A DNA stretch of 64,000 nucleotides, from assembly GCA_024403615.1 (NCBI GenBank), contig JAKSRM010000004.1:62001-126000 (forward strand), given 5' to 3'. Below the pieces are notes generated by a model. That model made no database searches, had not been told where the DNA came from, and saw nothing but the letters and a program-made list of their open reading frames with translations. Origin of the DNA: Lachnospiraceae bacterium (lineage in GTDB: Bacteria; Bacillota; Clostridia; Lachnospirales; Lachnospiraceae). The position numbers and the translations under genes were made by a program. Every line of letters starts with the position of its first letter. The stretch's first letter is position 1. Shown piece by piece: positions 27,816-36,125 of this stretch.

Positions 27816-30503
27816 TTAATCTTCTTCGACGTCTTCGCCCGGGTCCTCTTCTGTGGTTTCAGTTTCTGACTCTGACTCCGTCTCCGTCTCGGTCTCCGTC
27901 TCGGTCTCCGTTTCCTGTTCCTTCTTCTTAGACTCCTCTTCCTTGCTCTTAGACTCCCACTCCGCAGTATGAATCTTACATTTATCTTTTGGAGGAGCAT
28001 ATTCTGTATCCGCGGTAGTTCCCTGAGCTTCCGCTCCGGTTACATCCATCGGTCTTACTCTGCATACCAGTTCCACAACCTTTGGACAATACTCGGTAGG
28101 AAGTTTCTTGGATTCTTTACATACCTTAACAGAAGTATGGACGTCGCAAGATCCGGAAGGTCCGGTACCTTCTGCGAAATATTCCGTTATTACACAGCTT
28201 CCGCCTGGGTCGTCTCCACAATGTTCGTTAGGAAGTTTACCGGACTTCTTACAAATGGTGGTCTGGTAAATACCACCCGTCATTTCGAAGTATCCACCTT
28301 CCAGGCCTTTCGCTTCTACAACCTGACTCATAATGGTTGACCATAAAGCTTCGTGATAACCGCCGCCCCACCAGATAGATAAGCTGTCATCGTATCCCGT
28401 CCAGATAGAAGCAACTAAACCATTCGGAATATATGCGCAGAACCAAAGGTCTTTATCATCGGAAGTTGTACCGGTTTTACCAGCAACAGGAGTTGACCAA
28501 ATCTGTCCAGGAGTACCAGTACCAGAAGCTACTACGTCGATCATGGCGCTAGTAAGAAGGCTCGCAGTGCTCTCCTTAAGAACGGTATGAGTTTCTGGCT
28601 GATTGTCTAAAATAACGGTTCCGTCCATTCCGACAATCTTTGTATAAAGAATAGGCTCTACATAAACGCCTTTATTTGCAATTGCGCCGTAAGCTGCATT
28701 GATTTCAAGGTTGGTAATACCTCTTGTAATACCACCTAATGCAGTAGCAAGACCTGCATCATTTACAGGATCCAAGGTAGTAAAACCAAAGTTCAGCAAG
28801 TACTGCATACTTAAATCGGTACCGATGTCATAAATGGTCTTAACTGCCAATACGTTCATGGAATCACGGATACCATCACGAACGGTATTCAGACCTCTGT
28901 AGGAATCACCCCACCAGTTATGTACCTGACGGCCACCACCATAGTAGAATGGAGCGTCGTCAATAGCAGTTCCTAAGGTGTAGCCAGCAGCATCCAAAGC
29001 AGGAGCATAAGCTGCCAGTACTTTGAAGCAGGAACCAGGCTGTCTAGCAGTATCCACAGCTCTGTTCAGAGTAAGGTTCTGTGTCTTTTCTCCACGACCA
29101 CCGCAAATCGCTTTTACCTGACCGTTGGTGTAATCCATTACCGTAAAGGAAACCTGAGGCTGAAGGGTATAGAATACGTTTTCATAAGTAATCTCATCAC
29201 CTGGTTTCTCGACATATTTCTTAAACTCTGCAATTACAGCGTCTGCATCTTCCTTCGTGTCGTAATCATTTTTATAAACCCACTGTTCCAGAGTCCCATC
29301 ATAGAAGTTATAGTTTTCCTTAACATCTTCCATGTATCTGGTAATGGATTTCTGGTTAAAGAATTCGTTCGTACCATCTGCTCTCTTGATGGTCATATCC
29401 CAGCTGATACCATAAGAGCTTTCGTATGGGTAGTTGTAATCATTATTAACCTCACGGTCAACAATCTCCTGGATCACTGGGTCCTGAGTAGCGTAAACCG
29501 TAAGACCGCCGGTATAAACCATGTTGTAAGCCTGAGCATAAGAATAGCCGCCCTTGGTCTGAAGATCGTTAATTAACGCATCTACCAGAGAGTCTACGAA
29601 ATAGGAGTACAGGGAATTTCCGTGGGAAATCGCATTTTCGGATACTCCATCGTATACATCTTCTGCCTTTGCTTCATCATATTCTGCCTGAGTAATATGA
29701 CCATTATCTTTCATATTTTCCAGACAAGTTTCCATTCTCTTTCTATTCTTTTCTGGATTTCGAGCAGGATTGTTTGCGCTAGGGTTCTGGGTAATCGCCG
29801 CAAGAACTGCACACTCTGCAACATCCAGCTGAGAAAGGTCTTTATTAAAGTAATACTGAGCCGCAATCTTAACGCCGTAGTTACCACCGCCAAGGTTGAT
29901 GGTGTTCAGATAGTTGATCAAAATTTCATCCTTGGTCATTTCTTTTTCCAGACCAAGAGCCAGAATCTGTTCCTGAATCTTACGACGAAGCAAGGAACCA
30001 GTACTACGTTCGAATCCACCAGTTTCAAAAGCATTATTTTTAATCAGCTGCTGCGTAATGGTAGAACCACCTTGGGTACTTCCTTGGAACAGCGTCTGAT
30101 ATGCTGAACGGGCAATACCTTTTACATCGATACCACTATGTTCATAGAAACGCTCGTCCTCTAAGTCGATGAAAGCCCATTTTAAAGTTTCCGGAATTTC
30201 ATCAAAGGAAGCTTCCGCTCTCTTAGCGCTGGCTGCAGACAACTGAATAATCTCATTTCCTTCTGCATCAAGAATCGTTGTCGGGTACATGGTAGGCGCA
30301 ACGGTAATATCCTCCAGAGACGGAGTAGATTTTGCGATACCCACAACCATACCAAAGCCTAAACATCCAACAATGCAAAGAATGCAAAGGATGGTTAAAA
30401 GCACCCAACGGATAATCCGTACGGCTAAACTAGCTTTTTTCTTTTTCTTTTTCGAAGAAAGGTTTTTCTGTTTTTCTTTTACTTCATCTGAATTCAGTTT
30501 CAT
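27816..30503 (-). CDS. Class A penicillin-binding protein (PBP1A-like)
   Basis: Bifunctional peptidoglycan glycosyltransferase and transpeptidase, 895 residues from ATG 30503, preceded by AGAGGG. Lys-rich cytoplasmic tail (KKKKKK), one membrane helix near 30-55, then the GT51 domain (DLEDERFYEHSGID, GGSTITQQLIKN, KIQEQILALGLE) and the transpeptidase domain: SxxK in RQPGSCFKV, SxN in RDSMNVLAV, KTGT in GKTGTTSDD. A Cys-rich region follows (KSGKLPNEHC and similar), then a highly acidic tail made of Thr-Glu repeats. First gene of the unit with dapA and dapB. The frame stays open to 30536, but the family-like start and ribosome site favour 30503. Confidence 0.96.
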   Translation of the reverse strand: MKLNSDEVKEKQKNLSSKKKKKKASLAVRIIRWVLLTILCILCIVGCLGFGMVVGIAKSTPSLEDITVAPTMYPTTILDAEGNEIIQLSAASAKRAEASFDEIPETLKWAFIDLEDERFYEHSGIDVKGIARSAYQTLFQGSTQGGSTITQQLIKNNAFETGGFERSTGSLLRRKIQEQILALGLEKEMTKDEILINYLNTINLGGGNYGVKIAAQYYFNKDLSQLDVAECAVLAAITQNPSANNPARNPEKNRKRMETCLENMKDNGHITQAEYDEAKAEDVYDGVSENAISHGNSLYSYFVDSLVDALINDLQTKGGYSYAQAYNMVYTGGLTVYATQDPVIQEIVDREVNNDYNYPYESSYGISWDMTIKRADGTNEFFNQKSITRYMEDVKENYNFYDGTLEQWVYKNDYDTKEDADAVIAEFKKYVEKPGDEITYENVFYTLQPQVSFTVMDYTNGQVKAICGGRGEKTQNLTLNRAVDTARQPGSCFKVLAAYAPALDAAGYTLGTAIDDAPFYYGGGRQVHNWWGDSYRGLNTVRDGIRDSMNVLAVKTIYDIGTDLSMQYLLNFGFTTLDPVNDAGLATALGGITRGITNLEINAAYGAIANKGVYVEPILYTKIVGMDGTVILDNQPETHTVLKESTASLLTSAMIDVVASGTGTPGQIWSTPVAGKTGTTSDDKDLWFCAYIPNGLVASIWTGYDDSLSIWWGGGYHEALWSTIMSQVVEAKGLEGGYFEMTGGIYQTTICKKSGKLPNEHCGDDPGGSCVITEYFAEGTGPSGSCDVHTSVKVCKESKKLPTEYCPKVVELVCRVRPMDVTGAEAQGTTADTEYAPPKDKCKIHTAEWESKSKEEESKKKEQETETETETETETESESETETTEEDPGEDVEED
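27854..27916. repeat. Thr-Glu codon repeat at the 3' end of the PBP gene
   Basis: Plus-strand GTCTCCGTCTCG-type units, 12-bp period, encoding an alternating Thr-Glu tract with some Ser-Glu near the C-terminus of the penicillin-binding protein. A simple repeat like this can change length by slippage without breaking the frame only in multiples of three. Confidence 0.75.
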
Positions 30504-30611
30504 ATATTCAACCCTCTTTTTCCAGTAACAAAACATTTGTTATCGTTAGGAATATTCTCTATTTTTTTTATTCATCAAAACCAGGCTTTTCCCAAAGCCC
30601 ATAGATAAAAA

Positions 30612-30640
30612 ATTATACATCACACTGCGGTGAATGTCAA
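30612..30640 (-). promoter_or_regulatory. Consensus sigma-A promoter for pbp-dapA-dapB
   Basis: On the minus strand TTGACA (30640-30635) and TATAAT (30617-30612) are both perfect, with 17 bases between. The start point would be near 30605, giving a leader of about 100 bases before ATG 30503. The leader shows only a weak 5-bp hairpin; it is too short for a lysine riboswitch. Confidence 0.85.
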
Positions 30641-30662
30641 AAATCCACTTCTTAATTTTTTG

Positions 30663-30692
30663 TTACAAAATCTTATCCAAAGATGGTAATAT
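30663..30692 (+). promoter_or_regulatory. Probable promoter for yigZ
   Basis: TTACAA at 30663-30668, 18 bases, then TAATAT at 30687-30692 preceded by TGG (extended -10). The start point would be near 30699, downstream of the longer open frame's start at 30634, supporting ATG 30736 as the translation start. Confidence 0.5.
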
Positions 30693-30735
30693 CTTAGTAA
30701 GAAAAAGTGTTTCTAATGTGAATTTTCAGAGAATT

Positions 30736-31410
30736 ATGGCTACAGAAAAAATCGTTGTTCTGGGGGAAGCCCAGGCAGAACTAACCGAAAAAAAATCCCG
30801 TTTCATTGCCGCCATCTGCGAGGTCCATTCCGAGCAGGAGGCTTTAGCTTATATTGAGCAAAAACGGAAGCAGTATTGGGACGCCCGTCACAACTGTTTC
30901 GCTTTTGTGGTAGGCGAAAACAACGAAATTCAGCGGTTTTCCGATGACAAAGAGCCTTCTGGTACCGCAGGAAAACCGATCTTAGAAGTCCTTTTAACCT
31001 CGAATTTAAGGAACTGTGTCATTGTGGTCACTCGTTATTTTGGTGGCGTTCTTTTAGGCACCGGTGGCTTAGTAAGAGCCTATGGTGGCGTGGCTCAGGC
31101 AGCGGTAAAAGAGCTGTTTGAGGGCAGGTCAGGAAAGGCCTTAAAAGTTTGCGATGGAACCCGCCTTTCTATCACTTCCGATTATTCTCTTTCTGGTAAA
31201 ATCCAATACATTATTAGCCAGATGGATATTGCCTTAGAAGACACAGTTTACGCAGACAATGTTTGTTTTAAAGTGGCAGTAGAAGACTCTGTAAAAGATT
31301 CTTTTATCAAAAAAATAACTGAGGCAACAAATGCATGTGCCTCAGTTACAGTTCTTGATTCCATTCGTTTCGTTTCCGATAACGGAAACATCATTCCTTA
31401 CGAATTTTAA
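30736..31410 (+). CDS. yigZ: YigZ/IMPACT family protein (UPF0029)
   Basis: 224 residues from ATG 30736, the usual YigZ length. The N-terminal domain has EKKSRFIAAI, KYWDARHNC-like QYWDARHNCFAF and the signature FSDDKEPSGTAGKPILEVL; then VTRYFGGVLLGTGGLVRAYG; the C-terminal ferredoxin-like domain follows. Function in bacteria is poorly defined; IMPACT relatives bind translation factors. The open frame extends upstream to 30634 but that part lies before the predicted transcription start. The ribosome site is weak. Its 3' end holds the valS terminator of the opposite strand, and its stop abuts the valS stop. Confidence 0.9.
   Translation: MATEKIVVLGEAQAELTEKKSRFIAAICEVHSEQEALAYIEQKRKQYWDARHNCFAFVVGENNEIQRFSDDKEPSGTAGKPILEVLLTSNLRNCVIVVTRYFGGVLLGTGGLVRAYGGVAQAAVKELFEGRSGKALKVCDGTRLSITSDYSLSGKIQYIISQMDIALEDTVYADNVCFKVAVEDSVKDSFIKKITEATNACASVTVLDSIRFVSDNGNIIPYEF
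31311..31347 (-). terminator. valS terminator embedded in yigZ coding sequence
   Basis: Reading the minus strand after the valS stop: a perfect 10-bp stem AACTGAGGCA / TGCCTCAGTT (31347-31338 and 31326-31317) with an 11-base loop, followed by ATTTTTTT. This is a textbook intrinsic terminator for the minus strand, about 65-100 bases past the valS stop and wholly inside the last third of yigZ. Confidence 0.85.
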
Positions 31411-34065
31411 TTAAGCATTTAATTTTTCAAGCTGTGCAGTTACCTGCTCCATCATCTTGGTGTATTTTTCTTTCTTTTCTTTTTCTTCGTTAATCTTAGC
31501 TTCCGGAGCTTTGTTAATGAAGTTTGGATTGGAAAGCATTCCGTTTACTCTCTTCAGTTCGCCCTCTAAACGTTTCTGTTCGCCTAATAAACGTTCGATT
31601 TCTTTGTCTTTGTCAATCAGGTCTTCCAGCGGAACGTAGCAAGTAGCTTCTGCTAAGGAAACGCTCATGGCATCGTCTTTAATACCGGTTAAGTCTTCCT
31701 GTACGAATACTTCGGAAGCTTTTGCTAAGGTTGCAAAAAATACTTTTCCTTTTTCGAAAGCAGCCCGAACGGTTTCGGATTTACTTACAACATGAACTGC
31801 TGCTTTTTTGCTTAATGGAACGTTCATTTCCGCACGGCCGTTACGGATTCCACGAACCGCTTCTTTGATCATTTCGATTTCGTTTTCGGACTCTTCGAAA
31901 TTGAACTCTTCGCTGTATTCCGGCCACTTAGAAATCATAATGGACTCTTCCGGATTTTCTTCTGCTACGTAAGGCTGAAGGGTGGTATAAATTTCTTCTG
32001 TTACAAAAGGCATGTATGGATGTAACAGCTTCAGAGCCGTAATCAGAACCTTCTGTAAGGTGTACAGAGCAGCTTCCTTGCTGTCATCATCGCCGTAAAG
32101 ACGAGGCTTAACCATCTCAATATACCAATCGCAGAATTCTTCCCAGATAAATTCATACAACTTATCTGCTGCCATACCGATTTCGTATTTATCTAAGTTC
32201 TCGGTAACCAGTTTGGTCAGCTTATTTGCTTTGGAAAGAATCCATTTATCAGCGTCTGTCAGTTTATCTGCAGATACTTTCTTAACGCCGGTTTCCGGCA
32301 TATTCATCATGATGAAACGAGAAGCGTTCCAAATCTTATTTGCAAAGTTACGGTTTGCTTCTACTCTCTCATAATAGAAACGCATGTCGTTTCCTGGAGA
32401 GTTACCAGTAGCTAAAGTGAACCGAAGAGCGTCAGCTCCGTACTGGTCAATAACTTCCAGAGGATCAATACCGTTTCCTAAAGATTTACTCATCTTACGG
32501 CCCTGGTCATCTCTTACCAGACCGGTGAATAAAACAGCTTTGAAAGGTTCTTTGCCCATCTGCTCATATCCGGAGAAAATCATACGAATTACCCAGAAGA
32601 AGATAATATCGTAACCGGTAATCAGCAGGTCCGTTGGATAGAAGTACTCTAAATCTTTGGTCTTTTCTGGCCAGCCTAAGGTACTGAATGGCCATAAAGC
32701 GGAGGAGAACCAAGTATCTAAGCAGTCCTCGTCCTGATGGAAATGAGTGCATCCGCACTTTGGACATTTCTCCGGCTGTTCTTTGGCAACTACCATCTCG
32801 CCGCACCCTTCGCAGTAGTAAGCAGGAATACGATGACCCCACCACAGCTGTCTGGAAATACACCAGTCGCGGATGTTGTCGGTCCAGTTATGGTACAGCT
32901 TGCTCATTCTGCCAGGAATCAGTTTTACTTCGCCTTCATCAACTGCTTTGATAGCAGGCTTGATCAGTTCGTCCATCTTAACGAACCACTGTTCTTTGAT
33001 CATAGGCTCGATGATAGTACCGCAACGATCGTGGTAACCTACGGCATGCTCATGATCGATGGTTTTTACTAACAGTCCTAATTCGTCTAATTCTGCAACG
33101 ATTTTTGCTCTTGCTTCTTCTGTTGTCAGGCCGCAGTATTTTCCGCCTTTTTCATTAATATGGCCGTCATCGGTAAATACACAGATTTCTTCCAGACCAT
33201 ATTTCTTTCCTAATTCGAAGTCGTTCGGGTCATGAGCAGGAGTAACCTTCATAGCACCGGTTCCAACTTCCAAATCAATATAGGAGTCTGCAATAATTGG
33301 AAGTTCTCTTCCAACTAAAGGAAGAATACAGGTCTTGCCAATATAGCTCTGATATCTAGGGTCATCTGGATGAACAACAACAGCGGTATCGCCCAGCATA
33401 GTTTCCGGACGAGTTGTTGCGATTTCAATAAAGCGGTCTTCGCCTTTGATTGGATAATTAATGTGCCAGAATTTTCCGGCAGTATCTTTATGCTCTACTT
33501 CTGCATCACTTACAGAAGTCTGGCATTTTGGACACCAGTTAATAATCTTTGTGCCTTTGTAAATCCAGCCTTTTTCGTACATCTTTACGAAAACTTCCAG
33601 AACTGCATCGGAAACGCCTTTATCCATGGTAAAGCGTTCTCTGTCCCAATCGGCGCTGCTGCCCATTTTCTTCAGCTGAGTAACAATACGTCCGCCGTAT
33701 TCTTCTTTCCATTCCCATGCACGTTTCAAGAAGCCCTCACGTCCTAAATCTTCTTTGTGAATGCCTTCTTTCCGAAGCTGTTCGATAATCTTAACTTCCG
33801 TTGCAATACTTGCATGGTCACAACCTGGCTGCCACAGAGCATTATAGCCCTGCATTCTTTTCTGACGGATAATAATATCCTGCAGCGTGTTGTTCAGTGC
33901 ATGTCCCATGTGAAGCTGGCCCGTAATATTCGGAGGAGGCATGATGATTGTAAAAGGTTTCTTACTGTCATCCGGCTCCGCATGGAAATACTTTTTCTCA
34001 AGCCAGTTGTCATAAATAGGCTGTTCAATCTCTTTTGGATTATAAGTTTTAGCGAGTTCTTTCAT
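31411..34065 (-). CDS. valS: Valyl-tRNA synthetase
   Basis: Charges tRNA-Val; 884 residues from ATG 34065 (MKELAKTYNPKEIE). HIGH-type motif in PPPNITGQLHMGHAL, KMSKS in GRKMSKSLGNGIDP, the editing domain with TTRPETMLGD, zinc-type Cys pairs (INWCPKCQ; CEGCGEM; CPKCGC), and the C-terminal coiled coil with IDKDKEIERLLGEQKR. An ATG at 34086 would add seven residues; GGAAAGAAG before 34065 decides for the shorter form. The gene overlaps the upstream one by 17 bases, leaving no room for a T-box leader. Its stop abuts the yigZ stop. Confidence 0.97.
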   Translation of the reverse strand: MKELAKTYNPKEIEQPIYDNWLEKKYFHAEPDDSKKPFTIIMPPPNITGQLHMGHALNNTLQDIIIRQKRMQGYNALWQPGCDHASIATEVKIIEQLRKEGIHKEDLGREGFLKRAWEWKEEYGGRIVTQLKKMGSSADWDRERFTMDKGVSDAVLEVFVKMYEKGWIYKGTKIINWCPKCQTSVSDAEVEHKDTAGKFWHINYPIKGEDRFIEIATTRPETMLGDTAVVVHPDDPRYQSYIGKTCILPLVGRELPIIADSYIDLEVGTGAMKVTPAHDPNDFELGKKYGLEEICVFTDDGHINEKGGKYCGLTTEEARAKIVAELDELGLLVKTIDHEHAVGYHDRCGTIIEPMIKEQWFVKMDELIKPAIKAVDEGEVKLIPGRMSKLYHNWTDNIRDWCISRQLWWGHRIPAYYCEGCGEMVVAKEQPEKCPKCGCTHFHQDEDCLDTWFSSALWPFSTLGWPEKTKDLEYFYPTDLLITGYDIIFFWVIRMIFSGYEQMGKEPFKAVLFTGLVRDDQGRKMSKSLGNGIDPLEVIDQYGADALRFTLATGNSPGNDMRFYYERVEANRNFANKIWNASRFIMMNMPETGVKKVSADKLTDADKWILSKANKLTKLVTENLDKYEIGMAADKLYEFIWEEFCDWYIEMVKPRLYGDDDSKEAALYTLQKVLITALKLLHPYMPFVTEEIYTTLQPYVAEENPEESIMISKWPEYSEEFNFEESENEIEMIKEAVRGIRNGRAEMNVPLSKKAAVHVVSKSETVRAAFEKGKVFFATLAKASEVFVQEDLTGIKDDAMSVSLAEATCYVPLEDLIDKDKEIERLLGEQKRLEGELKRVNGMLSNPNFINKAPEAKINEEKEKKEKYTKMMEQVTAQLEKLNA

Positions 34066-34852
34066 AGTATTCTTCTTTCCATTCATCTATTATTTTTGTG
34101 TTAGTATCTGCATTTTCCAATTTCTGGACGAACTCTTTGGTTTCGTCGCTATTCTCAATCTCCCGGCGCAAGGCGCCCACTCGTTTTCGGATGGTCTCCA
34201 AAGTTTCGTTGGAGAAATTGAATTTGATAATCGTGTTCAAAAGCTCTTCTTCGTCATTGTTTACCAAGGACATATAGACACAGGCTTTCGCATAGGTCGG
34301 ATCCGGATACAACTCATAAGCCTTCGTAAAATACATATTGGCATTTTTGCTCATGAAAGACTTTGCATAAATCACGCCAATGGAATAAGCGATTTTTGCA
34401 TAAAAGGTTTCCGGCATTTCCTCCGTATCCATATTGTTCAGAATTTCAAAATACAGCCGCAGAGCCGATTCGGATTTTCCGTTCTTGTAGTAAGTGTCTG
34501 CCTCGATTTTCCGTCGTTCTGCTTCGGACAGATTATCAATATTTAAAACTGCTCCGGCAATGGAACTTAATTCATGTCCGGAATAGTAATAACTTTCGGA
34601 AAGGATATATTTCACAAAGTCCTGGACAGAAGCATCCTCTGCCGCCATTTGACGAAGTTGGGAAGCCATTTCTCTTTGTCCCAGAGCATTGTCAATATAA
34701 TCGAAGAGCTTCTCTGAGAAAAACTCCCGATAGACAAAGTTAATATGATTGAAAATAAAGTAGTTTATTTCTTCCAGGGAATAAACGTTAGTTTCAATCT
34801 CTTTAATGTAATATGGAATTGGTGACTGCTTACCGCAGATTTGCAAAGCCAT
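34049..34852 (-). CDS. Helical-repeat (TPR-like) protein of unknown function
   Basis: 267 residues, all-helical, with TPR-like pairs in the C-terminal half (YYKNGKSESALRLYFEIL; IGVIYAKSFMSKNANMYFTKAYEL). No membrane helix or signal peptide, so cytoplasmic. I do not recognise a named family. It follows the DUF5716 gene by one base and overlaps valS by 17, so it belongs to the DUF5717-DUF5716 unit and may assist the Hsp70/actin-like protein. Function unknown. Confidence 0.82.
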   Translation of the reverse strand: MALQICGKQSPIPYYIKEIETNVYSLEEINYFIFNHINFVYREFFSEKLFDYIDNALGQREMASQLRQMAAEDASVQDFVKYILSESYYYSGHELSSIAGAVLNIDNLSEAERRKIEADTYYKNGKSESALRLYFEILNNMDTEEMPETFYAKIAYSIGVIYAKSFMSKNANMYFTKAYELYPDPTYAKACVYMSLVNNDEEELLNTIIKFNFSNETLETIRKRVGALRREIENSDETKEFVQKLENADTNTKIIDEWKEEYYERTR

Positions 34853-34853
34853 T

Positions 34854-36125
34854 CTATACGTATCCTTCCATGTTCAGCCGTTTGGTCACTTTCGCATCAC
34901 TAGCTGGGAAAAATTCTCCAAAGCCTTTATCTTTGATGGAAATTTCACATTCACAATCATTCAGATAACGGATTTCAATTTCAATTCGGGTCGCCTTATT
35001 CGGACGTTGTGGAAAGTCGCTGATGTCAAAATCCACAAAGGTCCGTTCTTTGCTGACCATCGATGTTATATAAAAACGGATCACCTTAATATTGTCAATA
35101 ATAAAGTCGGAAACAATGCCCGCATCAAACCAGTCCACAGACGCTCGGCTTAAGTTAATGATGGACATGGTGCCTTTATAACGAGCCTCTACCGCAATGG
35201 TAACTTTCGTTCTTCCATCGCAGACAATGGCCAAATCTTTTAATTCTTTCTTGCTTCTTCTTAAGCCGGCAAGACAAGCGCCTTTGGCATACAGGTTGTT
35301 TCCCTTAAAAGCTCTGGTGTTCTCGGAAATATCCTTCAGAGTTTTATCAAACCAGATGTCTTCAAAGCCCTTTCCCACGAAAAATACGCTGGAAACAGGA
35401 TTCTCATCGATAACTTCCAAAAACAGAGCATCCAGTTTTTCGTCCATCTGTTCTCGGATTCCTTCGTTGTCGCTAAGGAAGAATTCCTCGCTATGTTCGT
35501 CTTCGTAAACGTAAACATATTCTTCGTTTTCCGAGCCTCTTTGAAGAGATAGCTGCTTTTCGAAAAAGCCTTCGGAGGAGAAATCAAACAGCTGCGTGCC
35601 TTTCTCCCAAAGCTCTTTATTTTCATTCAAAACATAGTAAGCAAAGCTTTCTGCACAGGACTGAAGTTTGATTTTGCTCGCCGGAAGTTTCAACATAGCG
35701 AAAGCTTCCAGAATCGTATTTTTCACGTCATGGTTGATTTCCCGTAAGTTTACGGTGATATTTTCCACCGCCATAATAGAAGTGGAGAGCTGAACCAGTT
35801 CGATAATCTTTCCGAAATAAATGGCCAACAACTGGGTATAGGTATATTCCCGGTTATCGATAATGCATTTTTCCCGCTCTGCCACATTAGCCAACAGGTC
35901 CTGGAACAGATACTCTTCTTTTTCCGTAGCATAATCAATGGCCGCCTGTCCGATCAGCCATTTGCTGTTGCTGGAATCGAAACTTAAGGCCGTCGGAATC
36001 CGGTAACGCATTTCTTCCGTACCAGAATAAATGGACTCCGGACATTCATGACGCCTGGAATAGTAGCAAGCCTGGCAATATTCACTTGTATAATCGATAC
36101 CAATGATTAGTCCTTGTTTGCTCAT
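34854..36125 (-). CDS. DUF5716 protein with actin/Hsp70-like ATPase signature
   Basis: 423 residues. The order of motifs follows the actin/Hsp70 ATPase fold: LIIGIDYTSEYCQACYY (phosphate 1 loop, 6-22), IPTALSFDSS and LIGQAAIDYA as in DnaK, ESFAYYVLNE (connect region), LFDFSSEGF (phosphate 2), VFFVGKGFEDIW and YAKGACLAGL (adenosine region). Catalytic residues are divergent, so ATPase activity is uncertain. The last 100 residues form a beta-rich domain. I associate it with DUF5716 of Clostridia. Its ATG overlaps the stop of the DUF5717-like gene (TAATG), and a helical-repeat protein follows, pointing to a complex of three. Confidence 0.8.
   Translation of the reverse strand: MSKQGLIIGIDYTSEYCQACYYSRRHECPESIYSGTEEMRYRIPTALSFDSSNSKWLIGQAAIDYATEKEEYLFQDLLANVAEREKCIIDNREYTYTQLLAIYFGKIIELVQLSTSIMAVENITVNLREINHDVKNTILEAFAMLKLPASKIKLQSCAESFAYYVLNENKELWEKGTQLFDFSSEGFFEKQLSLQRGSENEEYVYVYEDEHSEEFFLSDNEGIREQMDEKLDALFLEVIDENPVSSVFFVGKGFEDIWFDKTLKDISENTRAFKGNNLYAKGACLAGLRRSKKELKDLAIVCDGRTKVTIAVEARYKGTMSIINLSRASVDWFDAGIVSDFIIDNIKVIRFYITSMVSKERTFVDFDISDFPQRPNKATRIEIEIRYLNDCECEISIKDKGFGEFFPASDAKVTKRLNMEGYV

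Noticed and set aside
29622..30107. 161-residue plus-strand open frame
   Set aside because: Antisense shadow of the penicillin-binding protein gene; Phe/Ser-rich, no family.
30504..30605. Lysine riboswitch before the pbp-dapA-dapB unit
   Set aside because: The leader is about 100 bases, too short, and shows no multi-stem architecture.
34066..34090. T-box leader for valS
   Set aside because: valS overlaps the gene before it by 17 bases, leaving no leader; its expression follows the rarA operon.
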